A model generated the notes under the pieces. That model had not been told where the DNA came from and did not search any database. It was given only the letters and a program-made list of their open reading frames with translations. From assembly GCA_026004675.1 (NCBI GenBank), contig BPJP01000018.1:1-35091 (forward strand): 35,091 nt of DNA, given 5' to 3'. Positions within the stretch are counted from its first letter, which is position 1. Each line of letters begins with the position of its first letter. Positions 15,095 through 22,616 of the stretch are shown here, piece after piece. The position numbers and the translations under genes were made by a program. The stretch is from Gemmatales bacterium. GTDB taxonomy: Bacteria; Planctomycetota; Planctomycetia; Gemmatales; Gemmataceae.

Positions 15095-16629
15095 GCTTCG
15101 GCAAGGTCGCTTCTGGGGATCCGCTGGCGATCGGGGCGAGCTGGTACAATCGCCTCACTGAGCTTTTGAATGACCTCGGCGATTCGTTTTCGAGCGGGAA
15201 GAAGATCTCGACTCACAGGCCGGGCGTTCCATTTCTCGAAGTTCAAGCCACCTACTTCTCGCTGGTCGAATCCGAGAAGTCTATAGGTCCGTTCGAGCTG
15301 GTCTACTTGCTGAAGTCTCCGTTGGCTTCTCCTCATAGTTGGCAGTTCGACAACAGCGGCGTGATGGAGGCGAAGTGCTTCTACTGCTACAACCATCAGT
15401 TGCTTCAGACGGAACAGCAGAAGCACCAGTCATTGCGCGATCTTCTTTTCGGCGTGACGCTGGAGGAGATTCATTCGGGCAAGGTCGGACGTGTTTGCAT
15501 CCAGGGGATCGTCCCTGCGTTTGTCAAGTACAATCCGATCTATCATGATGGAAGATTGGATTGGCTCAACAAGAGGCTTGCGAGTGTCGGTTTCAAGAAA
15601 CTGTCCGATGTGGATGTCGAGCGGATCGTCCTCGATGTCGGTTTGACGGTTTCTCGATATGTTTATCCGCCGTCACCGTGGTGGTATCGGTGGTTCCCCT
15701 ATCGAATCCTCGAGTGGTTGTACGAGTTCAAAGATGGTTCCGATCCTGATTCTTTTCGTCGATTGGCTCTCGGATATTTGAACCAATCGTCATCGACGAT
15801 AATCGAGTGCTGTCAGGAGCAGGCCGAAGAGGATGAGGTTTTCGAGCCTCCGATGGTCGATGAGCCGGATGGGGGATCGTGTTCGTGCCAGCCTCCTGGG
15901 TCTGGGCCGAACTCGCCTCCTGATGGTTCTGGGGGCGATCCTTCGCAGCCGATGCCGGATCCGGAGGTGATTGCTGATCCTGATCCGGTTCCAGATCCTG
16001 AGCCTGATCCGATTCCTGGGCCCGGGCGGCCTCCTGGTCAACCGCCGATTCCGGCTCCTCCGCCGGATGAGTGGTCTGTTCCTGGGCCTCCAGATGGTGC
16101 TCCTCCGGCTGAGTGCTTTTTCATGGCTCAGCTGGAGTGCGGGAGGATCTACAGGCCAGGCACCTTGGAGTTCTTCATCTGCGTCGATCGGAAGATGCGG
16201 GAGTGTGTGCGAGAGGGCAGCGGCATCGATGACGACATTTTCAATCAGACATTCGATGACGAGAAGGTCGTCAAGCAAGTGGTTGAAACTCATCTCATCG
16301 CTTACAGCACTTTGCAGCCTGCGTCATTGACCGCGGCGACGACGAACGATTACTCTCCGGGAAAGGCGTCGCTTCTCTTGCTCCAGACGGACATGACCGG
16401 TGCCAAGACCATCACCGGCCTCGCGATGGATCAGATGGACGGGCAGGAAGTATGGATCAAGAATGTTTCTGCGTTCGACGACATTATGCTTGCTTGGGAG
16501 AGTTCGTTATCTCAGGATCGGAATCGATTCAACAACGGTACCGTTGTCGGTTCCGATGTTTTGACTCCGAACAGCAAGGTGATGTACAAGTGGAGCGCTG
16601 TGGTCAACAGGTGGATCAAGATGGTGTGA
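15091..16629 (+). CDS. Large tail-tip / virion protein with Pro-Asp-rich linker
   Basis: 512 residues from ATG 15091, overlapping the previous gene by 4 bases. Residues 1-255 form a globular domain rich in aromatic residues (YPPSPWWYRWFPYRILEWLY). Residues about 262-340 are a repetitive proline/aspartate/glycine linker (PDPVPDPEPDPIPGPGRPPG). The final 170 residues contain a cysteine-bearing segment (ECFFMAQLECG, FFICVDRKMRECV) and a beta-rich end. The middle linker is encoded by GAT/CCT-rich DNA prone to slippage. It is co-transcribed with tail genes, so a baseplate or fibre-attachment role is likely, but no homologous family is recognised. Confidence 0.55.
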   Translation: MSFGKVASGDPLAIGASWYNRLTELLNDLGDSFSSGKKISTHRPGVPFLEVQATYFSLVESEKSIGPFELVYLLKSPLASPHSWQFDNSGVMEAKCFYCYNHQLLQTEQQKHQSLRDLLFGVTLEEIHSGKVGRVCIQGIVPAFVKYNPIYHDGRLDWLNKRLASVGFKKLSDVDVERIVLDVGLTVSRYVYPPSPWWYRWFPYRILEWLYEFKDGSDPDSFRRLALGYLNQSSSTIIECCQEQAEEDEVFEPPMVDEPDGGSCSCQPPGSGPNSPPDGSGGDPSQPMPDPEVIADPDPVPDPEPDPIPGPGRPPGQPPIPAPPPDEWSVPGPPDGAPPAECFFMAQLECGRIYRPGTLEFFICVDRKMRECVREGSGIDDDIFNQTFDDEKVVKQVVETHLIAYSTLQPASLTAATTNDYSPGKASLLLLQTDMTGAKTITGLAMDQMDGQEVWIKNVSAFDDIMLAWESSLSQDRNRFNNGTVVGSDVLTPNSKVMYKWSAVVNRWIKMV

Positions 16630-16637
16630 GGTGAAAC

Positions 16638-17042
16638 ATGCTTGTCGCGGTGCGATCTCGCGGTGGTCGGGTCGTTCTTCCGAACAATGCGACCAATGTC
16701 TCGACGGATTTCATTGGGACCAACTCGCTGGATAGCAGTCTGGCCGGAACTCTCAATGGTCGGACCAAGATAAAGACTTTGCGTTTCCAGGCTGCTGGCT
16801 CCACTGTCGACAACCTCATCAAGGTGTATCGCAAGGATGGGTCTGGAAACAAGACGCTGGTTCTCAAGGTTTTCGTTCCTTCCAATACGCCGAACGTGTC
16901 CGAGAAGCGGCCTGTCTGGACGGCGACATTCAAGAATCTGGACATCATGTTATTTTCGACATCTCATGTCTTGAGCTATCAGCTCCATGTTGTTCCCGGA
17001 TCGGAAATAATCATTGATGAAGAGGCGATTGATTACGAGTGA
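16638..17042 (+). CDS. Small putative virion protein
   Basis: 134 residues from ATG 16638, with GAGGTG about 6-8 bases upstream. The sequence is beta-rich (RVVLPNNATNVSTDFIG, KIKTLRFQAAGSTVDNLIKV, SYQLHVVPGSEIIIDEE) with no signal peptide or membrane segment. It resembles small surface or fibre-associated proteins by composition. The location in the tail-fibre cluster is the only functional hint. Confidence 0.5.
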   Translation: MLVAVRSRGGRVVLPNNATNVSTDFIGTNSLDSSLAGTLNGRTKIKTLRFQAAGSTVDNLIKVYRKDGSGNKTLVLKVFVPSNTPNVSEKRPVWTATFKNLDIMLFSTSHVLSYQLHVVPGSEIIIDEEAIDYE

Positions 17043-17053
17043 GGGGTTGATAG

Positions 17054-17461
17054 ATGGCTCATCAATTCTCCGTGGCTGTTCGCAACGCGCGTGCCGAGGC
17101 GATCGAATCGACCATCGGGACGGCGCCGATTCTTCGCATCCGAACCGGTTCTCCACCGGCCAACTGTGCGGCGGCTCGTACCGGCACCATTCTGGTGTCG
17201 ATCACGCTGCCGAACAACTGGCTCACGGATGCATCCGGCGGCGTGAAGGGCGGGTCGGTGGACTGGTCGGCGACGGCTAGTGCGACCGGCGATGCCGGAC
17301 ATTTTGAAATCATGGATTCCTCGGGGACAACCTGTCATTGGCAGGGGACTGTGACCGACACGTCTGGAAGCGGTGACATGAAGATTCTCGGTGGCGTGTC
17401 GATCGTCACGGGTCAGACCGTGCGTGTGACGCAGTTCCAGTGGACGGAGAGCAACGCATGA
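17054..17461 (+). CDS. Conserved phage structural protein
   Basis: 135 residues from ATG 17054. It matches, from memory, a widespread phage protein with the ordered pattern RNARAEAIESTIG, LRIRTGSPPANCAAA, LPNNWL, then GHFEIMDSSGTTCHWQGTV and SGDMKI. The pattern alternates short strands and turns, consistent with a beta-sandwich fibre or decoration domain. It is found in tail-fibre regions of many phages. The last codons overlap the next gene by 4 bases. Confidence 0.65.
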   Translation: MAHQFSVAVRNARAEAIESTIGTAPILRIRTGSPPANCAAARTGTILVSITLPNNWLTDASGGVKGGSVDWSATASATGDAGHFEIMDSSGTTCHWQGTVTDTSGSGDMKILGGVSIVTGQTVRVTQFQWTESNA

Positions 17462-17907
17462 AGCCGACACCCGCGCAGCTTCGGGATGACATTGAGACTG
17501 GGCCGGATTCGGCCACGCTTCTACCGCTGTTTCAGAAGTCGAACGATCAGCAGATTGCCGACTTCTACTCCCAGGTGACTGGGACTCAGAAGAAGACCGT
17601 GCTGACCAAGGGCGAGGTGTTCTTGTCGATCATGCCTGCGGTGGCCCGCTTGCAGACTCTGACGATCGCACCGAAGAAGGAGTTCTGGGTCAACGTGCTC
17701 AATATCCTCAGGTCGGTGGATGTGTTGGATGTGACGCGGCCTCAGACCGTGAGCTTGTTGAATCAGGCGGTCACCGATGGGCTTTTGACCATGGACGAGC
17801 TAAACGCCATCGGCATGGTGCCGGCGACTCGTGCGGAGTTGCGCTGGGGACCAGGCGCGGTGGTCACTGTTGACCTGGTGGGTCGAGCCAGGTCGGAGGT
17901 GCGGTGA
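17458..17907 (+). CDS. Conserved phage protein, tail-fibre cluster
   Basis: 149 residues from ATG 17458, which overlaps the previous stop (ATGA). It opens PTPAQLRDDIETGPDSATLLP and is helical, with EFWVNVLNILRSVDVLDVT, then SLLNQAVTDGLLTMDELNAI, then SRAE-like ATRAELRWGPG near the end. I recall the same order of motifs in uncharacterised proteins next to the preceding family in other phages. It has no enzymatic motif. A chaperone or tail-assembly role is plausible but unproven. Confidence 0.6.
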   Translation: MKPTPAQLRDDIETGPDSATLLPLFQKSNDQQIADFYSQVTGTQKKTVLTKGEVFLSIMPAVARLQTLTIAPKKEFWVNVLNILRSVDVLDVTRPQTVSLLNQAVTDGLLTMDELNAIGMVPATRAELRWGPGAVVTVDLVGRARSEVR

Positions 17908-18440
17908 TGGCATTGCCTGATTATTTCATTCGGACGCAGGGAACAGCGATCGTCTGGGGCGAGAATGGAGCCAGCGGCGTGACGCACGTGCTTAGCTTGA
18001 ACAACCTGGCGAACGGCGCGGCGAGGTCTGGGGTGTATGCCGACCTCGGGGCCAACATCCCGGATGCCTACCTGGTGTTCCTGGTGATGGAGACGGGAGC
18101 GACGGCTCCGACAGCGGGACTGACCTATGAAGTGTACTTGGTTTCCTCGCATGATGCATCGGTGTGGCCCGCGAAGCTCAATGGAACCGATGCGAGCTAC
18201 ACGCCAGGAAGCAACGACATCAACCTGAGACAGGCAGGATCGCCTGCAGCTGTTCTGGTGGCGACCGCCGACGCGAACACGGTGCTGCGTCAAGCTCCGA
18301 TGGTCTGGTATCCGCGCGGGCGATATGTTCAGCCGATTCTGTATAACCGGAGCGGCCAGGCCCTGGCGAATAAAACGCCGGCAAGCGACAACGCGAGCCG
18401 AATCATTATGATCCCGTTCAATTCTTCAGTTGTTGATTGA
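17907..18440 (+). CDS. Putative virion surface protein
   Basis: 177 residues from ATG 17907; a GTG three bases earlier (17904) is also in frame, and the region GGAGGTGCG provides the ribosome-binding site. The protein is beta-rich (VTHVLSLNNLANGAARSGV, LTYEVYLVSSHDASVWP, YVQPILYNRSGQALA), like small phage fibre/decoration subunits. The cluster 17054-18440 has matching expression signals and overlaps, so the three genes probably act together in the tail fibre. The family is not identified. Confidence 0.55.
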   Translation: MALPDYFIRTQGTAIVWGENGASGVTHVLSLNNLANGAARSGVYADLGANIPDAYLVFLVMETGATAPTAGLTYEVYLVSSHDASVWPAKLNGTDASYTPGSNDINLRQAGSPAAVLVATADANTVLRQAPMVWYPRGRYVQPILYNRSGQALANKTPASDNASRIIMIPFNSSVVD

Positions 18441-19750
18441 TGCATAGTCCGACTCTGTACTGGTACGCGACTGGCCAGGACTCCATGTATCCGGAGTTGT
18501 GGCAGGATTGCATCGACCGGATCTGTCCCGCGCTCGGGGCGACCGGCTTGAGGCTCATCAACTTCGCCACGCCGTCGAGATGGGGGAGATTTACGACGCT
18601 TCGAGGTCTTGCGACCGATGGAGAAGCTAGCGATTATAACACGAGAGCGATACCAGAACTACAATGGGTCGTGCAAGATGGCATCCTCGGATACAGGATG
18701 CTGACGGATCGAGATAGAGTCTGTTATGTCGGCCACAATTCTTACCACCAGTGGCACTCAACACTTCAAATTTCCGTCTCAACATGGGTGTTCCCGACAG
18801 CAACTCAAAGGCAATGGTTCTATGCTTTCTGTCACACGGATTGGACGGAGCGTGTCGGCTTGTACAGTGATCCGCTCAATTACACAGCCTGGGGTGGAGA
18901 CCTTTGTTTTTACCGATTCAATAGCGTCTACGTCAAGGTAGGTTCCGACAACAACACATTCACACTAAATCGCTGGCATCACGTTGCCGTGACGTTGTCG
19001 GGGAATCGTCTGAGGATGTATCTAAACGGTAATCTCGTCGGGCAGCACAACTCTTTCGGAAATCCTTCTCCCAACGCCATTTTCTACACGCATGGAATAT
19101 GGGTCAACACGTTTGATCCCCCAAGCAATAGGGACAGTTGCATCAGTCCCATCGCTGAAACATCCGTCTTTCTCCGTGTGTTGCGAGACGACGAAATCCG
19201 CCTTCTCGCCCAGCATCCGACTATCGCCTTCATCCCGCGACGCAAGCGATATGTGCTGCTGGATGCGGGGATGTCCGAGCTGATCGCCACGCTTCAGGGA
19301 ATTACTTCGGTGCCGACCTTCGCGCATCAGGGCGAGCGATGGCTTGATGGGTTGGTGAACCCATCGCTGCCCGGGCCCAATATCACGCACCAAGGCGAAA
19401 GGCTGCTCGACGGGCTGGTGAATCCACTGCTGCCATCGCCCAGCATCACCAATCAGGGGGAGCGGCTGCTCGATGGGTCTCTCGCCGCGTCGATCGCCTC
19501 CATATCGGGATCGCATCAAGGGGAGAGGCTTCTAGACGGATCGGTGAATCCATCGCTACCAGGGCCTGACATCACGAATCAAGGAGAAAGGGTGCTCGAT
19601 GGGTCTGTCGATCTTCAAACCCCTTCGTTGGTAGTCAACGCATTAGCTCAAAACGGAGACATCACATCATCTCCGATCAAGGTCCTCGTGCCGAGACAGG
19701 AAACGCGACTCACGGTTCCTCATCATAAGACGAGGTTCGTCATCCCATGA
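18440..19750 (+). CDS. LamG-domain tail fibre with five 21-residue repeats
   Basis: 436 residues from ATG 18440, overlapping the previous stop (TGATG). Residues about 75-260 form a concanavalin-like/LamG domain: HSTLQISVSTWVFPTATQRQ, WHHVAVTLSGNRLRMYLNG, then SVFLRVLRDDEIRLLAQHP, a pattern typical of carbohydrate-binding jelly rolls. The segment encoded at 19325-19639 is five tandem units beginning HQGER or NQGER followed by LDG. The final residues are basic and proline-containing. The protein is a likely host-binding fibre or receptor-binding component. Base composition shifts here to more A and C than the G/T-rich upstream late genes, hinting at independent acquisition. Confidence 0.7.
   Translation: MHSPTLYWYATGQDSMYPELWQDCIDRICPALGATGLRLINFATPSRWGRFTTLRGLATDGEASDYNTRAIPELQWVVQDGILGYRMLTDRDRVCYVGHNSYHQWHSTLQISVSTWVFPTATQRQWFYAFCHTDWTERVGLYSDPLNYTAWGGDLCFYRFNSVYVKVGSDNNTFTLNRWHHVAVTLSGNRLRMYLNGNLVGQHNSFGNPSPNAIFYTHGIWVNTFDPPSNRDSCISPIAETSVFLRVLRDDEIRLLAQHPTIAFIPRRKRYVLLDAGMSELIATLQGITSVPTFAHQGERWLDGLVNPSLPGPNITHQGERLLDGLVNPLLPSPSITNQGERLLDGSLAASIASISGSHQGERLLDGSVNPSLPGPDITNQGERVLDGSVDLQTPSLVVNALAQNGDITSSPIKVLVPRQETRLTVPHHKTRFVIP
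19325..19639 (+). repeat. Five in-frame 63-bp tandem repeats in the fibre gene
   Basis: Units start at 19325, 19388, 19451, 19514 and 19577, each exactly 63 bases (21 codons). The core (H/N)QGER-x-LDG is retained in all five, with NPSLPGP variants following in most. DNA copies have diverged in third positions and in the third and fifth units, so the array is old but length-constrained. Such repeats commonly set fibre length or form a stalk. Confidence 0.85.
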
Positions 19751-20037
19751 GCCAGGTAGTTCCGATCGACATCTTTCGCGCTCCGAGAAGCTCTCTGAAA
19801 TACGAGTTCGACTTCAAGTTGCAGGACTTCTTGAAGACGCAGAACCTGGCCTCGGCGGCCGTATACGTCATCAACGGAGACATCACCATTTCTTCTCCCG
19901 TGGTCAGCGGCAAGGTTGCTACCATGACGATATCCGGAGAAACTCCAGGCGTCGCTCAAGTGGAGCTTGTCGTTGTCGCCGCCGATGGCCAGAGGCTCGA
20001 TCTACCGATCAACATCTTCACAGTGAAGAGGATTTAG
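19747..20037 (+). CDS. Small fibre-associated protein, Ig-like by appearance
   Basis: 96 residues from ATG 19747, overlapping the fibre gene stop. The order KYEFDFKLQDFLKT, AAVYVINGDITISSP, KVATMTISGETPGVAQVELVV, DGQRLDLPINIFTV matches a small immunoglobulin-like virion protein often found after tail-fibre genes. There is no secretion signal. It may cap or stabilise the fibre. The next gene follows one base after the stop. Confidence 0.6.
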   Translation: MSQVVPIDIFRAPRSSLKYEFDFKLQDFLKTQNLASAAVYVINGDITISSPVVSGKVATMTISGETPGVAQVELVVVAADGQRLDLPINIFTVKRI

Positions 20038-20038
20038 G

Positions 20039-20632
20039 ATGCTCGCGTTTCTGCTCTTTTCGATCTGCCTTCAAGATCCGCTACCATTGCCCCAGCAAGA
20101 ACTGGAAAAGCTGGTCGGCGAACTTGAGAGTGTCCGAAAACAGATCGCCGATCTCAAGGCGAAAGAACTGGAGCTAAGTGCTCGGATCAAGGAGCAGTGG
20201 AAGAAGTGGTCGGACAAGCTCAAGTCTCTCGGCCTTCTGGATGGACCGATTCCTCAGCCGGATCAGCCGGAGAACGATGAAATGACGGAGTTCCAGAAGA
20301 AGCTGATCGACGCATTCAAAAAAGATGAAGCGAGCCTCGAAGTCAAGAAGAAGCAAGCATCCGTTCTCCAGGAGATCTACAGGATCGCCGTGAAGGAGAG
20401 CGCGAACCCCGAGTGTTCGACTTGCGAGGAGCTGGCCTTCCTGATCCAGTCCGCCATCAACACGGCGCCCAATCTCGGACCGAACGCGCTGAAGCAGATC
20501 AGAGAGATAGTCCGATCGCGTCTCCAGTCGGTCGCCCCCGACCTGAGCGTCGCATTGACGAGCGAACTCCGCTTGAAGGTGGCCTCGATCTACTCCGAAG
20601 CAGCGAAAGTGTTGGAGGTGCTGTCCAAATGA
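20039..20632 (+). CDS. Membrane- or export-targeted coiled-coil protein, lysis-region candidate
   Basis: 197 residues from ATG 20039. The first 12 residues are hydrophobic (MLAFLLFSICLQ), a short signal-like segment, followed by a proline-rich turn and a long coiled coil (about 18-62: ELEKLVGELESVRKQIADLK and onward). A second helical half contains CSTC. The build, a short hydrophobic N-terminus plus coiled coil, is reminiscent of spanin-type or tail-associated proteins, but no lipobox is evident. The stop overlaps the start of the protease gene. The function is unassigned. Confidence 0.55.
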   Translation: MLAFLLFSICLQDPLPLPQQELEKLVGELESVRKQIADLKAKELELSARIKEQWKKWSDKLKSLGLLDGPIPQPDQPENDEMTEFQKKLIDAFKKDEASLEVKKKQASVLQEIYRIAVKESANPECSTCEELAFLIQSAINTAPNLGPNALKQIREIVRSRLQSVAPDLSVALTSELRLKVASIYSEAAKVLEVLSK

Positions 20633-21747
20633 GTCGCATAGTCGATTTCTTCAAGGCCGTCTCCAGTGACCCGAAGGTGCGAGTCGCTTTCCAGGCGCTC
20701 TTCTGGGCGGTCGTCGGAGCTGCTGTTTCTTATTTCGGGCTTCAGCGGCCGCAGCCGCCGCAGCAGCAAGCTCCTCTGATCGACTCTCTCGAACCGGTCA
20801 TCGGTTCTCAAGGGTGGATCGAAGATCCGAAGGAAGTGGATCGGATCGTTGCGGAGACCAAGGTTCATGCTTTTCTGGAGACTCCAGCCGGCAAAGCGCT
20901 CGACTCGGAATTGCCTCGGTCCGTCTATCTTTGGAAGGCCTACGAGAAGATCGGGTTGTCGCGTCCTGCGATCAAGAACCAGGGGAGCGTCGGTTCTTGC
21001 GTCGCCTTCGGGACTGCTACCGCGATCGAGCGGACCATCGCGAACTCTATCGCGCTCGGAAAGCGCGAGCACTTCAAATATCTTTGCGAAGAGGCCATCT
21101 ATGGCGGGTCGCGGTATGAGATCGGAGGCGGTCGGATCCGAGGCGATGGTTCGATCGGGGCCTGGGCGGCCAAGTGGGTGAACAGATATGGGATTCTTCC
21201 GCGCGACAAGATCAGGTCTTATGACTTGAGGCAATATGACGAGGCGAGATGTCGCGACTGGGGGCGGAACGGAGTCCCCGACGATCTGGAACCGGATGCC
21301 AAGGAGCATCCGGTTAAGGACATCGCCCTGGTCGGCTCGTGGAGCGAGGCCAAGAAAGCCCTGGCTTCTGGCTATGGCATCGCCGTTTGTTCTAATCAGG
21401 GTTTTAGTATGACTCGCGATTCGCGAGGCGTGGCGCGGCCTCAAGGACAATGGGCGCATTGCATGTGCCTGGATGGGTACCACGTCGAGCCTGATGGTTC
21501 CGAGTTCGGTCATATCACCAACAGTTGGGGGGCTTCGGCGCATCGAGGCCCGGTCGGCTGGGGCGATCCCAACCCCGACGGCTTCTGGGCGGAAGCTAAG
21601 GTGATCGATCGGATGCTTCGGCAAGGAGACAGCTGGGCGTTCTCGGATGTGGTCGGCTTTCCGAGAAAAATTGTTGATTGGCCGGCGATGCGCGAAGTCC
21701 GACCGAGGATCGGTTTTGATCTCGTGGCTTCTTTCAGGGGGAATTGA
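20629..21747 (+). CDS. Membrane-anchored papain-like (C1A) cysteine protease, candidate lysis enzyme
   Basis: 372 residues from ATG 20629, overlapping the preceding stop (ATGA). A transmembrane segment lies at about residues 21-37 (FQALFWAVVGAAVSYFG), then a proline/glutamine stretch. The papain fold has all active-site elements: Q118 and C124 in NQGSVGSCVAFG, the histidine H277 in QWAHCMCLDGYH, and N298 in ITNSWG. In papain-family enzymes these form the oxyanion hole and the Cys-His-Asn catalytic set. The gene stands where phages carry lysis genes, and no lysozyme, amidase or transglycosylase is recognised in the window. A protease that opens a protein-rich cell wall is a plausible role; entry or virion processing are alternatives. 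Confidence 0.8.
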   Translation: MSRIVDFFKAVSSDPKVRVAFQALFWAVVGAAVSYFGLQRPQPPQQQAPLIDSLEPVIGSQGWIEDPKEVDRIVAETKVHAFLETPAGKALDSELPRSVYLWKAYEKIGLSRPAIKNQGSVGSCVAFGTATAIERTIANSIALGKREHFKYLCEEAIYGGSRYEIGGGRIRGDGSIGAWAAKWVNRYGILPRDKIRSYDLRQYDEARCRDWGRNGVPDDLEPDAKEHPVKDIALVGSWSEAKKALASGYGIAVCSNQGFSMTRDSRGVARPQGQWAHCMCLDGYHVEPDGSEFGHITNSWGASAHRGPVGWGDPNPDGFWAEAKVIDRMLRQGDSWAFSDVVGFPRKIVDWPAMREVRPRIGFDLVASFRGN

Positions 21748-21748
21748 G

Positions 21749-22414
21749 ATGAAATTGTTTGCATCTGTTTTGAGTCTGGTTTGCGCTTCTTCGGTGTTTG
21801 CCGGCGATTCGCAAAGCTCGGCTGAGGCGTCGTTCGCTTTCGCCAAAGCGAAGCTTAGCTTGAGCAATCGCCATCTCAGCTACTCGGAGGGGATCGAAAG
21901 GTCCAAAAGGACCGGAAAGCCTCTTCTGATCGTGGTCAACTTGGATTGCGATTCTCTATGCAGGCAAGTGAGAGATTCCGTTCTGATCGTGCGAGAAAAG
22001 AGCCTCTTCGGTTCTTCGCAGTCGCGAGTGATCCTCGCCATTCCTGTCGGAAATGATCTGATGAGAGTCGCCGAATGGGGCGGTCTTCCTAAGCAGGAAG
22101 AAGTTCTGCGAGAACTGAACAAGCATAGCCCGAGAGGAATGATCGACCTTTTCGACATGACGGCGGCTTTAGCGATCAACCAATTTTTCGACTGCCCCGA
22201 TGGTCGGTGTCCTGCTCCTCAGATTCAGGAACCGAGCCGAATGCCCATCGGCGACGGGCCGGTCTTCGCCTATCCGCCGCCAGTCGTGCCTCGATGCTCC
22301 TCGGCGTCCCGTTCTTTTTCCCAGACTCTTTGCCCTAAGACAGCGGATCCGTCTGGGCCTGGGGCTGCGCCGCGTCCAGGTCGTGACGCCAGTGCAGAGT
22401 CAGGAGATCGATGA
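21749..22414 (+). CDS. Secreted thioredoxin-like protein
   Basis: 221 residues from ATG 21749, one base after the previous stop. The N-terminus is a clear signal peptide: basic MK, hydrophobic LFASVLSLVCASS, and a VFA-GD cleavage site near residue 18/19. The middle has a thioredoxin-like pattern, a helix SYSEGIERSKRTGKP, a strand LLIVVNLDC, and C67-D-S-L-C71 in place of the usual CxxC. The C-terminal 40 residues are proline/serine/arginine-rich and of doubtful coding character because another frame overlaps them. It follows the cysteine protease, so an extracytoplasmic redox or lysis-related role is conceivable. Confidence 0.6.
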   Translation: MKLFASVLSLVCASSVFAGDSQSSAEASFAFAKAKLSLSNRHLSYSEGIERSKRTGKPLLIVVNLDCDSLCRQVRDSVLIVREKSLFGSSQSRVILAIPVGNDLMRVAEWGGLPKQEEVLRELNKHSPRGMIDLFDMTAALAINQFFDCPDGRCPAPQIQEPSRMPIGDGPVFAYPPPVVPRCSSASRSFSQTLCPKTADPSGPGAAPRPGRDASAESGDR

Positions 22415-22424
22415 GGCCAACGTG

Positions 22425-22616
22425 ATGGCCTCGGGTCGGTTCAACGGGCGGATCGTCCAGCAGATTCTTCTGAGGCGAGGCGTTCCTCTCGACAAGATCG
22501 CAGCGCTTCAGAAGAAATATTCCGAGGACTCGCCGGTCTGGTGGCTTCTGCTTCGCGCGCTCATCGAGTATGGACTGCCCAAGCTGCTCGATCTGATCGA
22601 GGAGCTGCTGAAGTGA
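22425..22616 (+). CDS. Small helical protein at the end of the late operon
   Basis: 63 residues from ATG 22425, with GAGG 8 bases upstream (22413-22416). The frame is open back to 22200, and GTG 22383 or 22392 are possible earlier starts, but these overlap the thioredoxin-like gene. The protein is amphipathic, ending in SPVWWLLLRALIEYGLPKLL and a final acidic helix, which could associate with membrane. It could be a holin-like or antiholin-like peptide; the evidence is only its hydrophobic helix and position next to the putative lysis enzyme. Its stop directly abuts the stop of the convergent primase gene. Confidence 0.45.
   Translation: MASGRFNGRIVQQILLRRGVPLDKIAALQKKYSEDSPVWWLLLRALIEYGLPKLLDLIEELLK

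Noticed and set aside
22200..22424. N-terminal extension of the small protein at 22425
   Set aside because: It would overlap the thioredoxin-like gene by more than 200 bases; the ATG at 22425 has its own ribosome-binding site. The extension is not fully excluded.
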